DNA of 64,000 nucleotides. It comes from Nostoc sp. FACHB-892. GTDB taxonomy: Bacteria; Cyanobacteriota; Cyanobacteriia; Cyanobacteriales; Nostocaceae. Of the stretch, positions 1 to 7,954 are shown one piece after another. The notes beneath the pieces were generated by a model, which had not been told where the DNA came from, made no database searches, and saw only the letters and a list, made by a program, of their open reading frames with translations. The stretch is from NCBI RefSeq assembly GCF_014698795.1, contig NZ_JACJTR010000006.1:1-64000 (forward strand), written 5' to 3'. The stretch's first letter is position 1. Each line of letters opens with the position of its first letter. Position numbers and translations under genes: made by a program.

Positions 1-254
1 CATGGCCTGTAATCGGAATCTGGTTCACCGCCTTGGGTGTAAGCACAATGGCGTTCAACTTGAACGGTTTCAACTTCAACCAATCAATTATTGATTCAAG
101 CGGTCGCGTGATCAGCACTTGGGCTGATGTAATCAACCGGGCTAACCTGGGTATGGAAGTAATGCACGAGCGTAACGCTCATAACTTCCCCTTAGATTTG
201 GCGGCTTCTGATGTTGCTCCTGTCGCTCTGAGCGCTCCTGCTATCAACGGTTAA
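1..254 (+). CDS. psbA: Photosystem II D1 protein, C-terminal part (5' truncated by window)
   Basis: The D1 reaction-centre subunit binds P680, pheophytin, QB and the Mn4CaO5 cluster in the thylakoid membrane. The open frame enters at base 3 (W-P-V-I-G-I-W-F-T) and runs to a TAA at 252-254. It holds the typical D1 end: NGFNFNQS, the lumenal helix with [18 protein letters not shown], and the PLDLA processing site followed by a 15-residue tail for CtpA removal. His and Glu ligands of the Mn cluster (HERNAH) are visible. Only about 83 residues of roughly 360 are present, so the isoform cannot be judged. A strong hairpin terminator follows at 275-310. Confidence 0.97.
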   Translation, partial: WPVIGIWFTALGVSTMAFNLNGFNFNQSIIDSSGRVISTWADVINRANLGMEVMHERNAHNFPLDLAASDVAPVALSAPAING

Positions 255-274
255 TTCTGAAGTTTCGCTCTTAT

Positions 275-310
275 TAAAAAGCGCTCTCCTTTTTGGAAGA
301 GCGCTTTTTA
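275..310 (+). terminator. Rho-independent terminator of psbA
   Basis: A perfect inverted repeat (AAAAAGCGCTCT, a nine-base loop, then AGAGCGCTTTTT) lies 22 bases after the psbA stop and ends in a T run. The A tract before the first arm would let it also work on the minus strand, for the psaJ-like transcript. Confidence 0.9.
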
Positions 311-374
311 GTTTCAACAATATTACTAACAATGAAATAGTGATGATTACCCTTTTAGCTCATCACCACTCATG

Positions 375-524
375 TCATGGCATAGGATGAAAAAGAAGAT
401 CGGGTAAAAAATAGTTAAAAACCGCCCACGTAGAGAAGGCAACTGATATAGAAATAACGGCAAGAACAGGAGCAAGAGAAAGGTACTTAACGAAATAGTC
501 TTTTTGGTCGTTTGATTTTTGCAT
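375..524 (-). CDS. psaJ: PsaJ-like photosystem I subunit IX (49 residues)
   Basis: The 49-residue product is M-Q-K-S-N-D-Q-K-D-Y-F-V-K-Y-L-S-L-A-P-V, one hydrophobic membrane segment (residues about 16-37), then the ending FLPDLLFHPMP. PsaJ proteins are 40-50 residues with one transmembrane helix and a near-invariant C-terminus FFPDLLFHPLP; the YFVKYLSLAPV start also matches the YLIKFISTAPV pattern of PsaJ. It would sit at the edge of PSI beside PsaF. The middle is clearly diverged from ordinary Nostoc PsaJ and no psaF is adjacent, so this may be a second, condition-specific copy. ATG at 524 is preceded only by a weak purine stretch (AGAGAG). It is convergent with psbA and shares the hairpin at 275-310. 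Confidence 0.88.
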   Translation of the reverse strand: MQKSNDQKDYFVKYLSLAPVLAVISISVAFSTWAVFNYFLPDLLFHPMP

Positions 525-860
525 ATAGCACTCTCTAAAGAATTTAAGAATTAACTTGAACTAGCGCAGCTAAACAATAATTTATTTGTATGTAGTCTAC
601 TTTACAAAAAACAGCTTTGTTAGCGTTGCGTTTGGAAACTTCTATTCTATATAGAATTCCAAGTTCAAGTTTTTCCTACAATCTCAATGATAAGAACTAA
701 TATTTCACTATGCCTCTAACCAAAGACTCGATAAATATTAAATTAATTAGTAATCTGAAATACAAAAAATATCTATTATTACTTCAGGAAATTTAGAGAA
801 ACTTAGTTAGAGACTTGGCTTAAAGAGAAGAGTATTGATACCTTGGTCATCTCTGAATAT
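525..860. other. AT-rich spacer upstream of the psaJ-like gene
   Basis: This 336-bp stretch has no convincing reading frame. It is very AT-rich and must hold the minus-strand promoter of the psaJ-like gene, and possibly the plus-strand promoter of the small ORF at 861. No motif could be assigned with confidence. Confidence 0.4.
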
Positions 861-980
861 ATGAATCAGATGTGTATTTATACAACTGCTGCGACATCAT
901 TAAATCCTATTCGCTCTGCTTCAACGCCCTGTGTAGGTGCTATTCCCGGATTGTTAGAACCAGAATGTTTGCAATGCTGA
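861..980 (+). CDS. Possible small Cys-containing peptide (39 residues)
   Basis: An ATG-started frame of 40 codons ends with ECLQC and a TGA that abuts a perfect 13-bp stem hairpin. The peptide has four cysteines (CIYTTAATS at the start, PCVGAIPG in the middle, CLQC at the end) and a small-residue-rich centre, unlike the chance translations around it. A purine-rich stretch (AGAGAAGAG) lies about 30 bases upstream, too far for a good ribosome site. It is not recognised from any family. It could be a short peptide of the RiPP-precursor or small-protein type, but it could also be chance; the terminator may serve the FHA gene on the other strand. Confidence 0.35.
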   Translation: MNQMCIYTTAATSLNPIRSASTPCVGAIPGLLEPECLQC

Positions 981-1012
981 TATCCCCAACTTCTTTAAAA
1001 AGTTGGGGATAT
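980..1012. terminator. Bidirectional hairpin terminator
   Basis: A perfect 13-bp inverted repeat (ATATCCCCAACTT / AAGTTGGGGATAT) has a seven-base loop and is followed by TGTTGTTT on the plus strand. It sits 24 bases after the FHA gene stop on the minus strand and directly at the stop of the small plus-strand ORF, so it can end either transcript. Confidence 0.75.
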
Positions 1013-1035
1013 TGTTGTTTATGAGTATTTTAGTG

Positions 1036-3036
1036 TTAGTCTACTATCGGTGTAAGATAATGCACGATCGCTTCTGCTGTTGGCAAATTAGTTGCCAGTA
1101 AAACTTGATTAATAGTGCATAACCTGATCAGCGCTTCTTCATTTGCTTGACCAAGCTGTGGTTGTAGCAAATCTCTCAGAAAAATAACTGCTAAAATTTC
1201 ACCTGCTCCAACTAATGAAGCAATTGTTTGATATCCTCCAGAAGTTGGTGCGGGGGTTTGTTGACTAATAGTTATCTCTGCTTGTTGCTGTAAGACTTCG
1301 CCAACAGATGGCCAGGTAATTATAAAGCTCTGTGAGAAAAATTCCTGATGCTGAGAAACAAATTCAGCAAGTTCTGATTTTTTGCTTTCGTGAGCGATGA
1401 GTACTATGTTTCTTTCAATAATCACTTGCGGAGGCTCACTTACATTTGTTTCTTCTGGAGTTTCATCAGATTGAGTTGCTTCTACTTCAGAAACCTCTTC
1501 AAGAGTTGGACTGATGCTCTCAGTCGCTCCACTCTCTATTGTTTCCAAAGATTGGATATCAGCTAAGTCAGAAACTTCACTTACTGGAACATCATCAACA
1601 TCTACACTGACTTCTTCAGTACTTGTGTTGCTCAAATCAATATACTGATTGCTCAAATCTTCCCCAACGGTATTATCATGCTCTGTCAATATTTCAGAAA
1701 CTTCAATTCCTGTTTCATCAACAGCAAAACTAGGTTCTACTTCGTCAACTTCTATGCTGTCTTCTACTGTTAATGACGTATCCCAACTTACCAATTCCTC
1801 ACTGTCATTCTGTGTAACTTCGCTTAATGTTTCTTGCGGCTGAATGTCCTCGTCTTCATCAGCTTCGTTGACAAATTCGCCAAAATTTGCGCTAACTTCT
1901 TCCGCGACTGGTGTATTTAAATCTACTATTTCACTTTCATTATGAGTAGCTTCGGGAGCGATACTCTCCTCTTCAGATACCTGGTGGAAAATATCACGCG
2001 GCTGCACAAAGGTGACTTCTGCCTCTAGTGCTGCTTCAAACTCTGCATCCTCATCAAAGGTAGATTCTGAAATGGCGCTCTGTGCAGGAACTTCGCCGAA
2101 AATATCACGCGGCTGTACGAAGGTGACTTCTGCCTCTAGTGCTGCTTCAAATGCATCCTCATCGGAGGTAGCTTTGGGAATGGCACTTGTATCACGCTGC
2201 TGTACGAAGGTAGATTCTGCTGCTAGTGCTGCTTCAAATGCATCCTCATCGGAGGTAGCTTCGGGAAGAAAACTTTCCTCTTCAGGAGTTTCAATGATGT
2301 TTTCAGGTGCAGCGATCGCATCATCAGCTACAGTAAAAGAAACTTCTGAGGCTTCGCTGATTTCTGGAACTTCTACTTCCTCAACATCTGCGTTGACTTC
2401 TGCTGCAACTGATGTCCCGAAATCTACAACTTCATTACTAACATCTGGTGACTGAATGATATTTTCAGGGGTGCTTACCTCAACAACCGAGATAACATCA
2501 TCAGGTTGAGTAGAAATTTCTGAGATTTCGCTGGTTTCTAGGGAAACAAGATTAAGTTCAGGCGTTTCTAGTTCTTGGTTAATTGGCGCTGAAACTTCGT
2601 TGGCTACCTCTGGTGCTGGATTAGCAACGTTGGCAGCGCTGACATTTTCAGGCGATCGCGGTCGAGAAAACAATGAAGGGTCTATAATTCTAAATACTGT
2701 CTCTGGTTGCTCATAGACGGGAGCAACAGCTTCCAAAATCAAAACGTAATCTGCAATCCTGATAACGTCTCCATCGCTCAAAGAATATAATCGATCTTTT
2801 TCAGCCTGTTTCCCGTTGAATATTGAACCATTTCTACTGCCAAGGTCAGAAAAGTAGTAATTTCCACCTTTAACAAAAAACTTAGCATGTACCCGACTGA
2901 TATCAGGGCTGTCTAGAAGTAAATCAGAATCAGGAGAACGGCCTATTAGCCATTCTCCTCTTGTTGTACTGTCTGGGGTAAGGTCAACTTCATTGACTTC
3001 ACTTAGATTTGGTGAGTAACTAACTTTTACTTTCAT
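1036..3036 (-). CDS. FHA domain protein with acidic repeats and C-terminal methylglyoxal-synthase-like domain
   Basis: Residues about 1-105 form an FHA phosphothreonine-binding domain (EWLIGRSPDSDLLLD, ISRVHAKF, SDLGSRNGSIFNG). Residues 110-540 are a long acidic Ser/Glu/Val-rich linker with three or four near-repeats of DEDAFEAALEAEVTFVQPRD. Residues about 545-666 match the methylglyoxal synthase fold (IVLIAHESKKSELAEFV, then GGYQTIASLVGAGEILAVIF and LLATNLPTAEAIV). By memory alignment with E. coli MgsA, the His of the AHD motif is kept, but the catalytic Asp of GGDQQ is Tyr and the PHDPD segment is lost, so it is probably not an active synthase. It is the last gene of the minus-strand CIS operon, overlapping the preceding DUF6760 gene by four bases (ATGA). 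A phospho-signal receptor role for the injection system is inferred. Confidence 0.88.
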   Translation of the reverse strand: MKVKVSYSPNLSEVNEVDLTPDSTTRGEWLIGRSPDSDLLLDSPDISRVHAKFFVKGGNYYFSDLGSRNGSIFNGKQAEKDRLYSLSDGDVIRIADYVLILEAVAPVYEQPETVFRIIDPSLFSRPRSPENVSAANVANPAPEVANEVSAPINQELETPELNLVSLETSEISEISTQPDDVISVVEVSTPENIIQSPDVSNEVVDFGTSVAAEVNADVEEVEVPEISEASEVSFTVADDAIAAPENIIETPEEESFLPEATSDEDAFEAALAAESTFVQQRDTSAIPKATSDEDAFEAALEAEVTFVQPRDIFGEVPAQSAISESTFDEDAEFEAALEAEVTFVQPRDIFHQVSEEESIAPEATHNESEIVDLNTPVAEEVSANFGEFVNEADEDEDIQPQETLSEVTQNDSEELVSWDTSLTVEDSIEVDEVEPSFAVDETGIEVSEILTEHDNTVGEDLSNQYIDLSNTSTEEVSVDVDDVPVSEVSDLADIQSLETIESGATESISPTLEEVSEVEATQSDETPEETNVSEPPQVIIERNIVLIAHESKKSELAEFVSQHQEFFSQSFIITWPSVGEVLQQQAEITISQQTPAPTSGGYQTIASLVGAGEILAVIFLRDLLQPQLGQANEEALIRLCTINQVLLATNLPTAEAIVHYLTPIVD

Positions 3037-3236
3037 ATTAATTTTTGGTTAATTTTATTGATTTCTGCCACCCAGCGCTGACGGGTAGTGTGTTCTAAAT
3101 TTAAAATATCATCTTGTGACCAGTGGAAATGATAAGCAATAAATGCTACCTCCTCATATAAAGTATCAGAGGGGTAGCTTACGGCTCCCCCGCTAGTTCT
3201 AGCTCCACTGAAAATTGAGTATTGCATTGGGGACAT
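3033..3236 (-). CDS. DUF6760-type small CIS-associated protein
   Basis: This 67-residue protein has the core YPSDTLYEEVAFIAYHFHW, then an Asp/Glu-rich turn and HTTRQRWVAEI, which matches the small DUF6760-type proteins that follow tail-assembly genes in contractile injection loci. Its function is not known; small size and position suggest an assembly or baseplate helper. It overlaps the preceding tail-assembly gene by 58 bases in another frame and the next FHA gene by four bases, so all three are probably translationally coupled. The overlap is unusually long, so the true start could be the internal Met of MQYS. Confidence 0.75.
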   Translation of the reverse strand: MSPMQYSIFSGARTSGGAVSYPSDTLYEEVAFIAYHFHWSQDDILNLEHTTRQRWVAEINKINQKLI

Positions 3237-3562
3237 TGTGTGGGAATGTGTACATTTCCTTGCTGGTTGATTCGATTGTAAAATTCTCGCAGATAGGCAA
3301 TGTCATGCAGGAGCAGTTCTTCGAGTAAATCAGGACTAACAGAGTTGAGACTGCCTAAGCGAGTAATAACCCGTGCAAGCATCACTAGGACGCCGTAAGC
3401 GGGATTTTCCTTAACTTTGTGTTCTTGTTGTGTCAAAATTTCATCTTTGGCGGTGGCTAAACGCATCACCCCATGACGATGTATTCGGTTTTCACTATCA
3501 CTCAACCCTCTAGGAAGAGTAAAGGCGAATTCTGTGCAGAGAGTATCTTTCTTACGGCGCAT
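3179..3562 (-). CDS. Phage tail assembly-type protein with CxxC motif
   Basis: The 127-residue protein begins with TEFAFTLPRGLSDSENRIHRHGVMRLATAKDEI and continues with NPAYGVLVMLARVITRLGSL, the signature of the short tail-assembly (chaperone-like) proteins in CIS and Mu-like phage clusters. It ends with QCPQCNTQFSVELELAGEP, half of a zinc-ribbon that its neighbour at 3738-4088 lacks. It is a paralogue of that neighbour and lies downstream of it in the same operon. In the family these proteins are thought to help tube or baseplate assembly; that role is inferred. The 175 bp upstream are low-complexity TTGGGCAT-type repeats. Confidence 0.85.
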   Translation of the reverse strand: MRRKKDTLCTEFAFTLPRGLSDSENRIHRHGVMRLATAKDEILTQQEHKVKENPAYGVLVMLARVITRLGSLNSVSPDLLEELLLHDIAYLREFYNRINQQGNVHIPTQCPQCNTQFSVELELAGEP

Positions 3563-3737
3563 AGGTAATTTGGGGACTGGGTATTGGGCATAGGATATTG
3601 GGCATGGGGCATTGAGAGCGCTGAGTCAAGAGCGGAGCCGGAGACGCTCCGCCTCCGGTCGAGAGTAATTATTCTCCCCTGCTCCCCTACCCCCCTGCTT
3701 CCTCATCTCCTTTATCCCCGTATTCCATAAGCTCAAC

Positions 3738-4088
3738 TCAATTATGAACAAGTGGTTCGGGGGAAGTTATTGTTGTATCTTCTGGTACAGGAGTTTCGCC
3801 CTCCAATCCATTGATTTGACGGTAAAAATCTTGAAGGTAATTTAAATCTTGAGCAAAAAACTTTTCCACTATTGCCGGAGACACTTCTGCTAAAGCACCC
3901 AAGCGGGTAATCACTCGCGACAAGATAATAATTGTGGCATAAACGGGATTAGCTTTAACGCGTGGGTCACGTAAGGGTGCAATCTCGTCTATCGCCGTTG
4001 ATAACCGCATTACACCCTTGCGGTGGAGGTTGCCTTCAGAGTCTAGATACCCCTTAGGCAGTGTAAATTCAAACTCTGTAGGAAACAT
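3738..4088 (-). CDS. Phage tail assembly-type protein
   Basis: This 116-residue paralogue of the 3179-3562 product has the same order of blocks: EFEFTLPKGYLDSEGNLHRKGVMRLSTAIDEI, then NPVYATIIILSRVITRLGAL, then DLNYLQDFYRQING. It lacks the C-terminal Cys pair and ends in a short acidic tail. An ATG at 4088 follows an AGGAGG-like site (complement of CCTCCTG at 4092). Two tandem copies suggest that the tail uses two versions with different partners. The 298-bp spacer to the next gene upstream contains a fragment of a dispersed repeat (around 4240-4275) and otherwise nothing recognisable. Confidence 0.85.
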   Translation of the reverse strand: MFPTEFEFTLPKGYLDSEGNLHRKGVMRLSTAIDEIAPLRDPRVKANPVYATIIILSRVITRLGALAEVSPAIVEKFFAQDLNYLQDFYRQINGLEGETPVPEDTTITSPEPLVHN

Positions 4089-4386
4089 AGTCCTCCTGAT
4101 TACTTCACGCGTATTCGTAACAGATTAAAACAAAATCAGTTTTTTCAATAGTATTTACTTTGTAATAGCCAATTAATTTTGTATCAAATTTAGCTTGATA
4201 CTGAATTATGAGCGTAAGAATGATGCTTTAAAATATGGCACACAGGCGTAGGGAGCCTTCTCTACGAGACACTATGCATAGCTTTCTTCCCCTAGAGAAC
4301 AGCATCGCAAGCTTAAGAATTATGTTTTATATCCAATATTGGCAAAATTTTAAGCACTATTGCTTATTGACAAATTTTTTATGACC

Positions 4387-4899
4387 TTAAAAACCGAGCA
4401 AAGTAATCTCCACGCGTTGAAATTCCTCAAAAGCAATCTCCATCTCCTCAATTTCTATTTCATGACTAGTAGCATCAAAATCACTAATTTTGTAACTAGT
4501 AGGCCAAGCACCATTTAATTCAAATCTAGCTCTTTCGTCGCCTTTTTGATCGTAAATAGATAAATAAACATTTTTACGTTGTTCACTCCACTCACCTTTT
4601 TCCATTTCTTCAAACCAATCCCACCACTTTTTGACTTTGGTCAGACCTCTACGCAGAATAATATTACCACTCCTAGCATTGCCAGGAATTTTAGTTATAA
4701 CTGCTCTACCTTTTGATGCTTTTGCCCACTTTTGAGAAGTGACTTCACAAATTTCAATTACGTCCAGGGTTCTTGTGAAACCTTGGCATTCTAAAAAATA
4801 GGTCTTTTTATCAGTCCAGCCTAAGTTTAGTCCTATATAGAAACGATATTTTGTGAGAATTTCTTTGTCTTGCTCAAGGTATGATAATGGTATTGCCAT
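4387..4899 (-). CDS. T4 gp19-like tail tube family protein
   Basis: The 170-residue protein belongs to the conserved phage tail (gp19/tube) family: it starts with PLSYLEQDKEILTKYRFYIGLNLG, has FLECQGFTRTLDVIE, then IILRRGLTKVKKWWDWFEEM and a C-terminal DATSHEIEIEEMEIAFEEF strand. The family forms stacked hexameric rings of the inner tube or its first layer at the baseplate. It differs from the two 158-residue tubes and resembles the tube initiator at 15730-16293, so it probably forms a specialised ring. It lies downstream of the tube genes after an intercistronic hairpin. Confidence 0.88.
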   Translation of the reverse strand: MAIPLSYLEQDKEILTKYRFYIGLNLGWTDKKTYFLECQGFTRTLDVIEICEVTSQKWAKASKGRAVITKIPGNARSGNIILRRGLTKVKKWWDWFEEMEKGEWSEQRKNVYLSIYDQKGDERARFELNGAWPTSYKISDFDATSHEIEIEEMEIAFEEFQRVEITLLGF

Positions 4900-4952
4900 A
4901 GAATATATTAATAATTTGACTTTTGATGTAAATCTAACTTAACTTAGCTGTT

Positions 4953-4983
4953 AAGGTTGCTATCTATAAGTTATGGCAACCTT
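4953..4983 (-). promoter_or_regulatory. Intercistronic hairpin after the first tube gene
   Basis: AAGGTTGC and GCAACCTT form an eight-base stem between the tube gene ending at 5032 and the gp19-like gene starting at 4899. An almost identical hairpin follows the second tube gene. No T run follows on the minus strand, so it looks more like an mRNA-stabilising or attenuating element than a full terminator. Confidence 0.6.
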
Positions 4984-5031
4984 CTGCCAATAACAAACAT
5001 CTAAATAAAACCGAACAATTAGGTTTTACCC

Positions 5032-5508
5032 TCAAGTCGGGAGTTGTTTTTGATTTTGTGTGATTTCAAAACTTTCAATAGCTACTTCAATCACCTCTGT
5101 TACCAGATTACTGTTTGTAACATCGAATTCTGGGGCTATATATGATACGGGAAAGCAACTTGCAAGATCCAAGCGTATTACTTCAATTTGCTTATCTTGG
5201 GAATAACCAACTATTGAAACTTCTTTACGATTTTTCTCCCAATCACGCTTCTGTCCATCTTGGCTACACTTCGAATACCAATCGTAGATGCTCCTGTCAC
5301 CATTGTAATGCAAGGTAATTGTGACATTATTATACTCCACCTGTCCAGGAGTATTTTGACGCAGTATCTTACCTTTATAGCCTACGCCTCTAACGTCTGT
5401 AGTAGCATTATTTTTTACTCCTAATCCGGTGACTGATTTAACGAATTTCTCGTTAATGTCATTTGCCCAAAAGTAAAAGACAGAAGCACCAATATATTCG
5501 TTTGCCAT
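5032..5508 (-). CDS. CIS inner tube protein, copy 1
   Basis: The 158-residue protein starts MANEYIGASVFYFWANDINEKF and carries VKSVTGLGVKNNATTDVRG, GQVEYNNVTITLHYNGD and a C-terminal SNLVTEVIEVAIESFEI. These are the features of the short Hcp/gp19-like inner tube proteins of contractile injection systems, which stack as hexamers inside the sheath. It is a tandem duplicate of the gene at 5623-6099 (about 70% identical by eye). The duplication includes the downstream sequence with its hairpin and the TTTTA-CTCAAGTCGGGAG-like stretch at the stop. The two copies may build a mixed or condition-specific tube. Confidence 0.93.
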   Translation of the reverse strand: MANEYIGASVFYFWANDINEKFVKSVTGLGVKNNATTDVRGVGYKGKILRQNTPGQVEYNNVTITLHYNGDRSIYDWYSKCSQDGQKRDWEKNRKEVSIVGYSQDKQIEVIRLDLASCFPVSYIAPEFDVTNSNLVTEVIEVAIESFEITQNQKQLPT

Positions 5509-5547
5509 GAGAATTTCATCTTCTGAAAAATTAATAGTGTAGTTAAG

Positions 5548-5572
5548 GTTGCTATCTTAAGATATAGCAACC
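5548..5572 (-). promoter_or_regulatory. Intercistronic hairpin after the second tube gene
   Basis: GGTTGCTAT and ATAGCAACC form a nine-base stem with a seven-base loop between the two tube genes. It is homologous to the hairpin at 4953-4983 and was copied with the gene. The placement after each tube gene, which must be made in large excess, suggests a role in mRNA dosage. Confidence 0.6.
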
Positions 5573-5622
5573 TATTACCTATAAAGAACAGTTAAATTAA
5601 ACCGAACAATTCAGTTTTACTT

Positions 5623-6099
5623 TTAAGTCGGGAGGGATTTTTGACTTCTTTCAATCTTAAAACCTTCAACAGTCATTTCAATCGCCTCTGTTACCAAATC
5701 ATTGTTTGTAGCATCGAATTCTGGCGCTGTATATGATATGGGAAAACAATTTTTCAGATTTAGACGGATTACTTCAGTTGACCTATCTTGGGCATAACCA
5801 ATAACTGAAACTGCTTTCCGGTTGGCATCCCATTCACGCTTTTCTCCATCTTGGCTACACCTTAAATACCATTGGTAGATGCTATCGTCACCGTTGTAAT
5901 TCAAGGTAATTGTGACACTATTATACTCCACTTGTCCGGGGGTGTTTTGACGGATTACCTTACCACTTTTACCTGAGCCTCTAACCTCGGTAGTGGCATT
6001 ATTTTTTACCCCCAATCCTGTAACTGATTTAACGAATTTCTCCTCAATGCCTTCTGCATTAAAGTAAAAGACTGAAGCACCAATATATTCGTTTGCCAT
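5623..6099 (-). CDS. CIS inner tube protein, copy 2
   Basis: This 158-residue tube protein has the same layout as its neighbour: MANEYIGASVFYFNAEGIEEKF, VKSVTGLGVKNNATTEVRG, GQVEYNSVTITLNYNGD, CFPISYTAPEFDATNNDLV and a short basic tail. It lies directly after the sheath gene, the usual order (sheath, tube) in CIS operons. The ATG at 6099 is preceded by AGGAGATAAGATTCTC. Differences from copy 1 are scattered, mostly surface-type changes, and glycines and the beta-strand core are kept, so both copies appear functional. Confidence 0.93.
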   Translation of the reverse strand: MANEYIGASVFYFNAEGIEEKFVKSVTGLGVKNNATTEVRGSGKSGKVIRQNTPGQVEYNSVTITLNYNGDDSIYQWYLRCSQDGEKREWDANRKAVSVIGYAQDRSTEVIRLNLKNCFPISYTAPEFDATNNDLVTEAIEMTVEGFKIERSQKSLPT

Positions 6100-6264
6100 G
6101 AGAATCTTATCTCCTAATAAATTAATAGTGTGGAAAAATTGCAGAAGATACGAAGCTATTACGCATTAAGGGCTGTTATTAGTCATTTGTGTTTAGAAAA
6201 AACTAATGACTAATGACATTCTCAACGAAACAGTGCAATATGATAAGTGGGTTAGCTTAATCAG

Positions 6265-7923
6265 TTATTGCTCTTCAAGTGCATTCCATTGACTAATACG
6301 GAAGATTACAAACTCTGCTGGTCTAACAGGGCAAACGCCTACTTCGACATACAAACGACCTAAAATGATAGTTTCTGGTGGATTCAACTCCGCATCGCAT
6401 TTAACATAAAATGCTTGTGCTGGTGAATCTCCAAATAAAGCACCCTCACGCCAAATACGCTCTAAAAAGTTACTGACAGTACGTCTGACACGCGCCCACA
6501 AATCTTGATCATTCGGTTCAAAAACTACCCATTGAGTACCCAGTTCAATTGATTTTTCTAAGTAACTAATTAACCGACGCACGCTGATATAACGCCACTC
6601 TGTTTTATCTGGCTCAACTAAAGTTCGCGCTCCCCAAATGCGAATACCTCGGTTTGGGAAATTGCGAATGCAGTTGATACCAAGAGGGTTCAATAGTTCC
6701 TGTTCGCGGAAATTGGTATCGTAAGCCAAACCAATTACGCCTCTGGGTACTTCATTTGCAGGCGCTTTATAAACACCTCTGGTTTCGTCGGTGCGTCCCC
6801 AAACACCCATCATGTGACCACAAGGAGGTACTAGAATGGGATTGCCGCGATCGCGCGGGTTAGGAACTTTGATCCAAGGATAGTAAAGAGCTGCAAACAT
6901 TGAACGACGATTAAATCTATTCAACCAATTCACTACTTGTTGGGGTTTAACGGCTTCAGGTGGCGGATCAAGTACAACCATGCGGTTGGGCGGATTAGGA
7001 ATATCGCCACTGGCAGAACCCTCGCACATACTGATCATCAGTTCCATGATCCCGTGGACTTGATCCAAGTTCATCACTTGTTCTTCATAAGCCCGCATCA
7101 GATCAGGGCAAGCCACCATTGTGATTTCATCAATTTCAAAAATACCGCGTACCCCTGTGCGATCGTCTCGTACCCCTTCTATATCTTGTGAAAATCTATC
7201 CGGCGCGGTGGCAAGAATTGGTGGCGCTAGTTCGTACTGACCATTAACCGGACGGCGAGTTAAAGGCTGTCCGCTTTGAGTAATGTCTTCTACAGTAACG
7301 TACAGAGAATTTCTCAATGCAGCCAGTGCATAAGTTGCTACTTGACCATTAGGCTCGCGGTTCATCGTCAAGTTCTCGTATTGCTCTAGAAGCTCATCTC
7401 CTCGACGAATCTGGATTGTGAAATATTCCCCCGTATTTGGAGGAGCTTCTCCTTCAGTACCTTCAGGTAGGGCACGAGGGGAACTATCGATAATTAAGAT
7501 ATTTAGTAATCCGCCTGCTGCTTGCTCAGGGCGCAAAGTAAAGCGCAGGGCTGGACGATTGCCTCGAGCGTTGATTCTTAGAATAGCAGGTTCTGCAGCC
7601 GTGGCTTTGGGTGCGCTTGGTAATTGAGTGCCAATGCTTGTCACCCAGCAGCGACCACCACCATTCATAAAGTAGCCATAGACTGCAAAGGGTAAGTAGG
7701 CGTTGAAATCGGTAAAGCCATCAGAATTAGGACGAGCAAAATAATTGAGATATTGCGTCCAATTTGTCACCAACATCGGCTTATATAGTTCAGCATCATC
7801 TCGAATATCTTCTGTGAAGCCTACAAACCCGGCAATTGCTGTGCTAACGCCTTCAATCGGTCGGCTCCCTCGGTCAAATTCTTCAATATAGACACCAGGA
7901 GCAAAATAATCAAGTCTAGCCAT
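6265..7923 (-). CDS. Contractile tail sheath protein
   Basis: The 552-residue protein begins MARLDYFAPGVYIEEFDRGSRPIEGVSTAIAGFVGFT, the standard start of phage/CIS sheath proteins. The C-terminal domain carries GIRIWGARTLVEPDKTEWRYISVRRLISYLEKSI and ends with the donated strand VEVGVCPVRPAEFVIFRISQW, which links neighbouring subunits. Sheath hexamers contract to drive the tube outward. Length is in the family range. It is the second gene of the minus-strand operon, 31 bases after the tail-terminator gene. A good GGAGAAAC ribosome site precedes the ATG at 7923. Confidence 0.97.
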   Translation of the reverse strand: MARLDYFAPGVYIEEFDRGSRPIEGVSTAIAGFVGFTEDIRDDAELYKPMLVTNWTQYLNYFARPNSDGFTDFNAYLPFAVYGYFMNGGGRCWVTSIGTQLPSAPKATAAEPAILRINARGNRPALRFTLRPEQAAGGLLNILIIDSSPRALPEGTEGEAPPNTGEYFTIQIRRGDELLEQYENLTMNREPNGQVATYALAALRNSLYVTVEDITQSGQPLTRRPVNGQYELAPPILATAPDRFSQDIEGVRDDRTGVRGIFEIDEITMVACPDLMRAYEEQVMNLDQVHGIMELMISMCEGSASGDIPNPPNRMVVLDPPPEAVKPQQVVNWLNRFNRRSMFAALYYPWIKVPNPRDRGNPILVPPCGHMMGVWGRTDETRGVYKAPANEVPRGVIGLAYDTNFREQELLNPLGINCIRNFPNRGIRIWGARTLVEPDKTEWRYISVRRLISYLEKSIELGTQWVVFEPNDQDLWARVRRTVSNFLERIWREGALFGDSPAQAFYVKCDAELNPPETIILGRLYVEVGVCPVRPAEFVIFRISQWNALEEQ

Positions 7924-7954
7924 GAAAGTTTCTCCAAATTTAGTAAAAACTTAA

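Noticed and set aside
2012-2455. Plus-strand frame opposite the acidic repeats of the FHA protein
   Set aside because: Low-complexity shadow of the real minus-strand gene.
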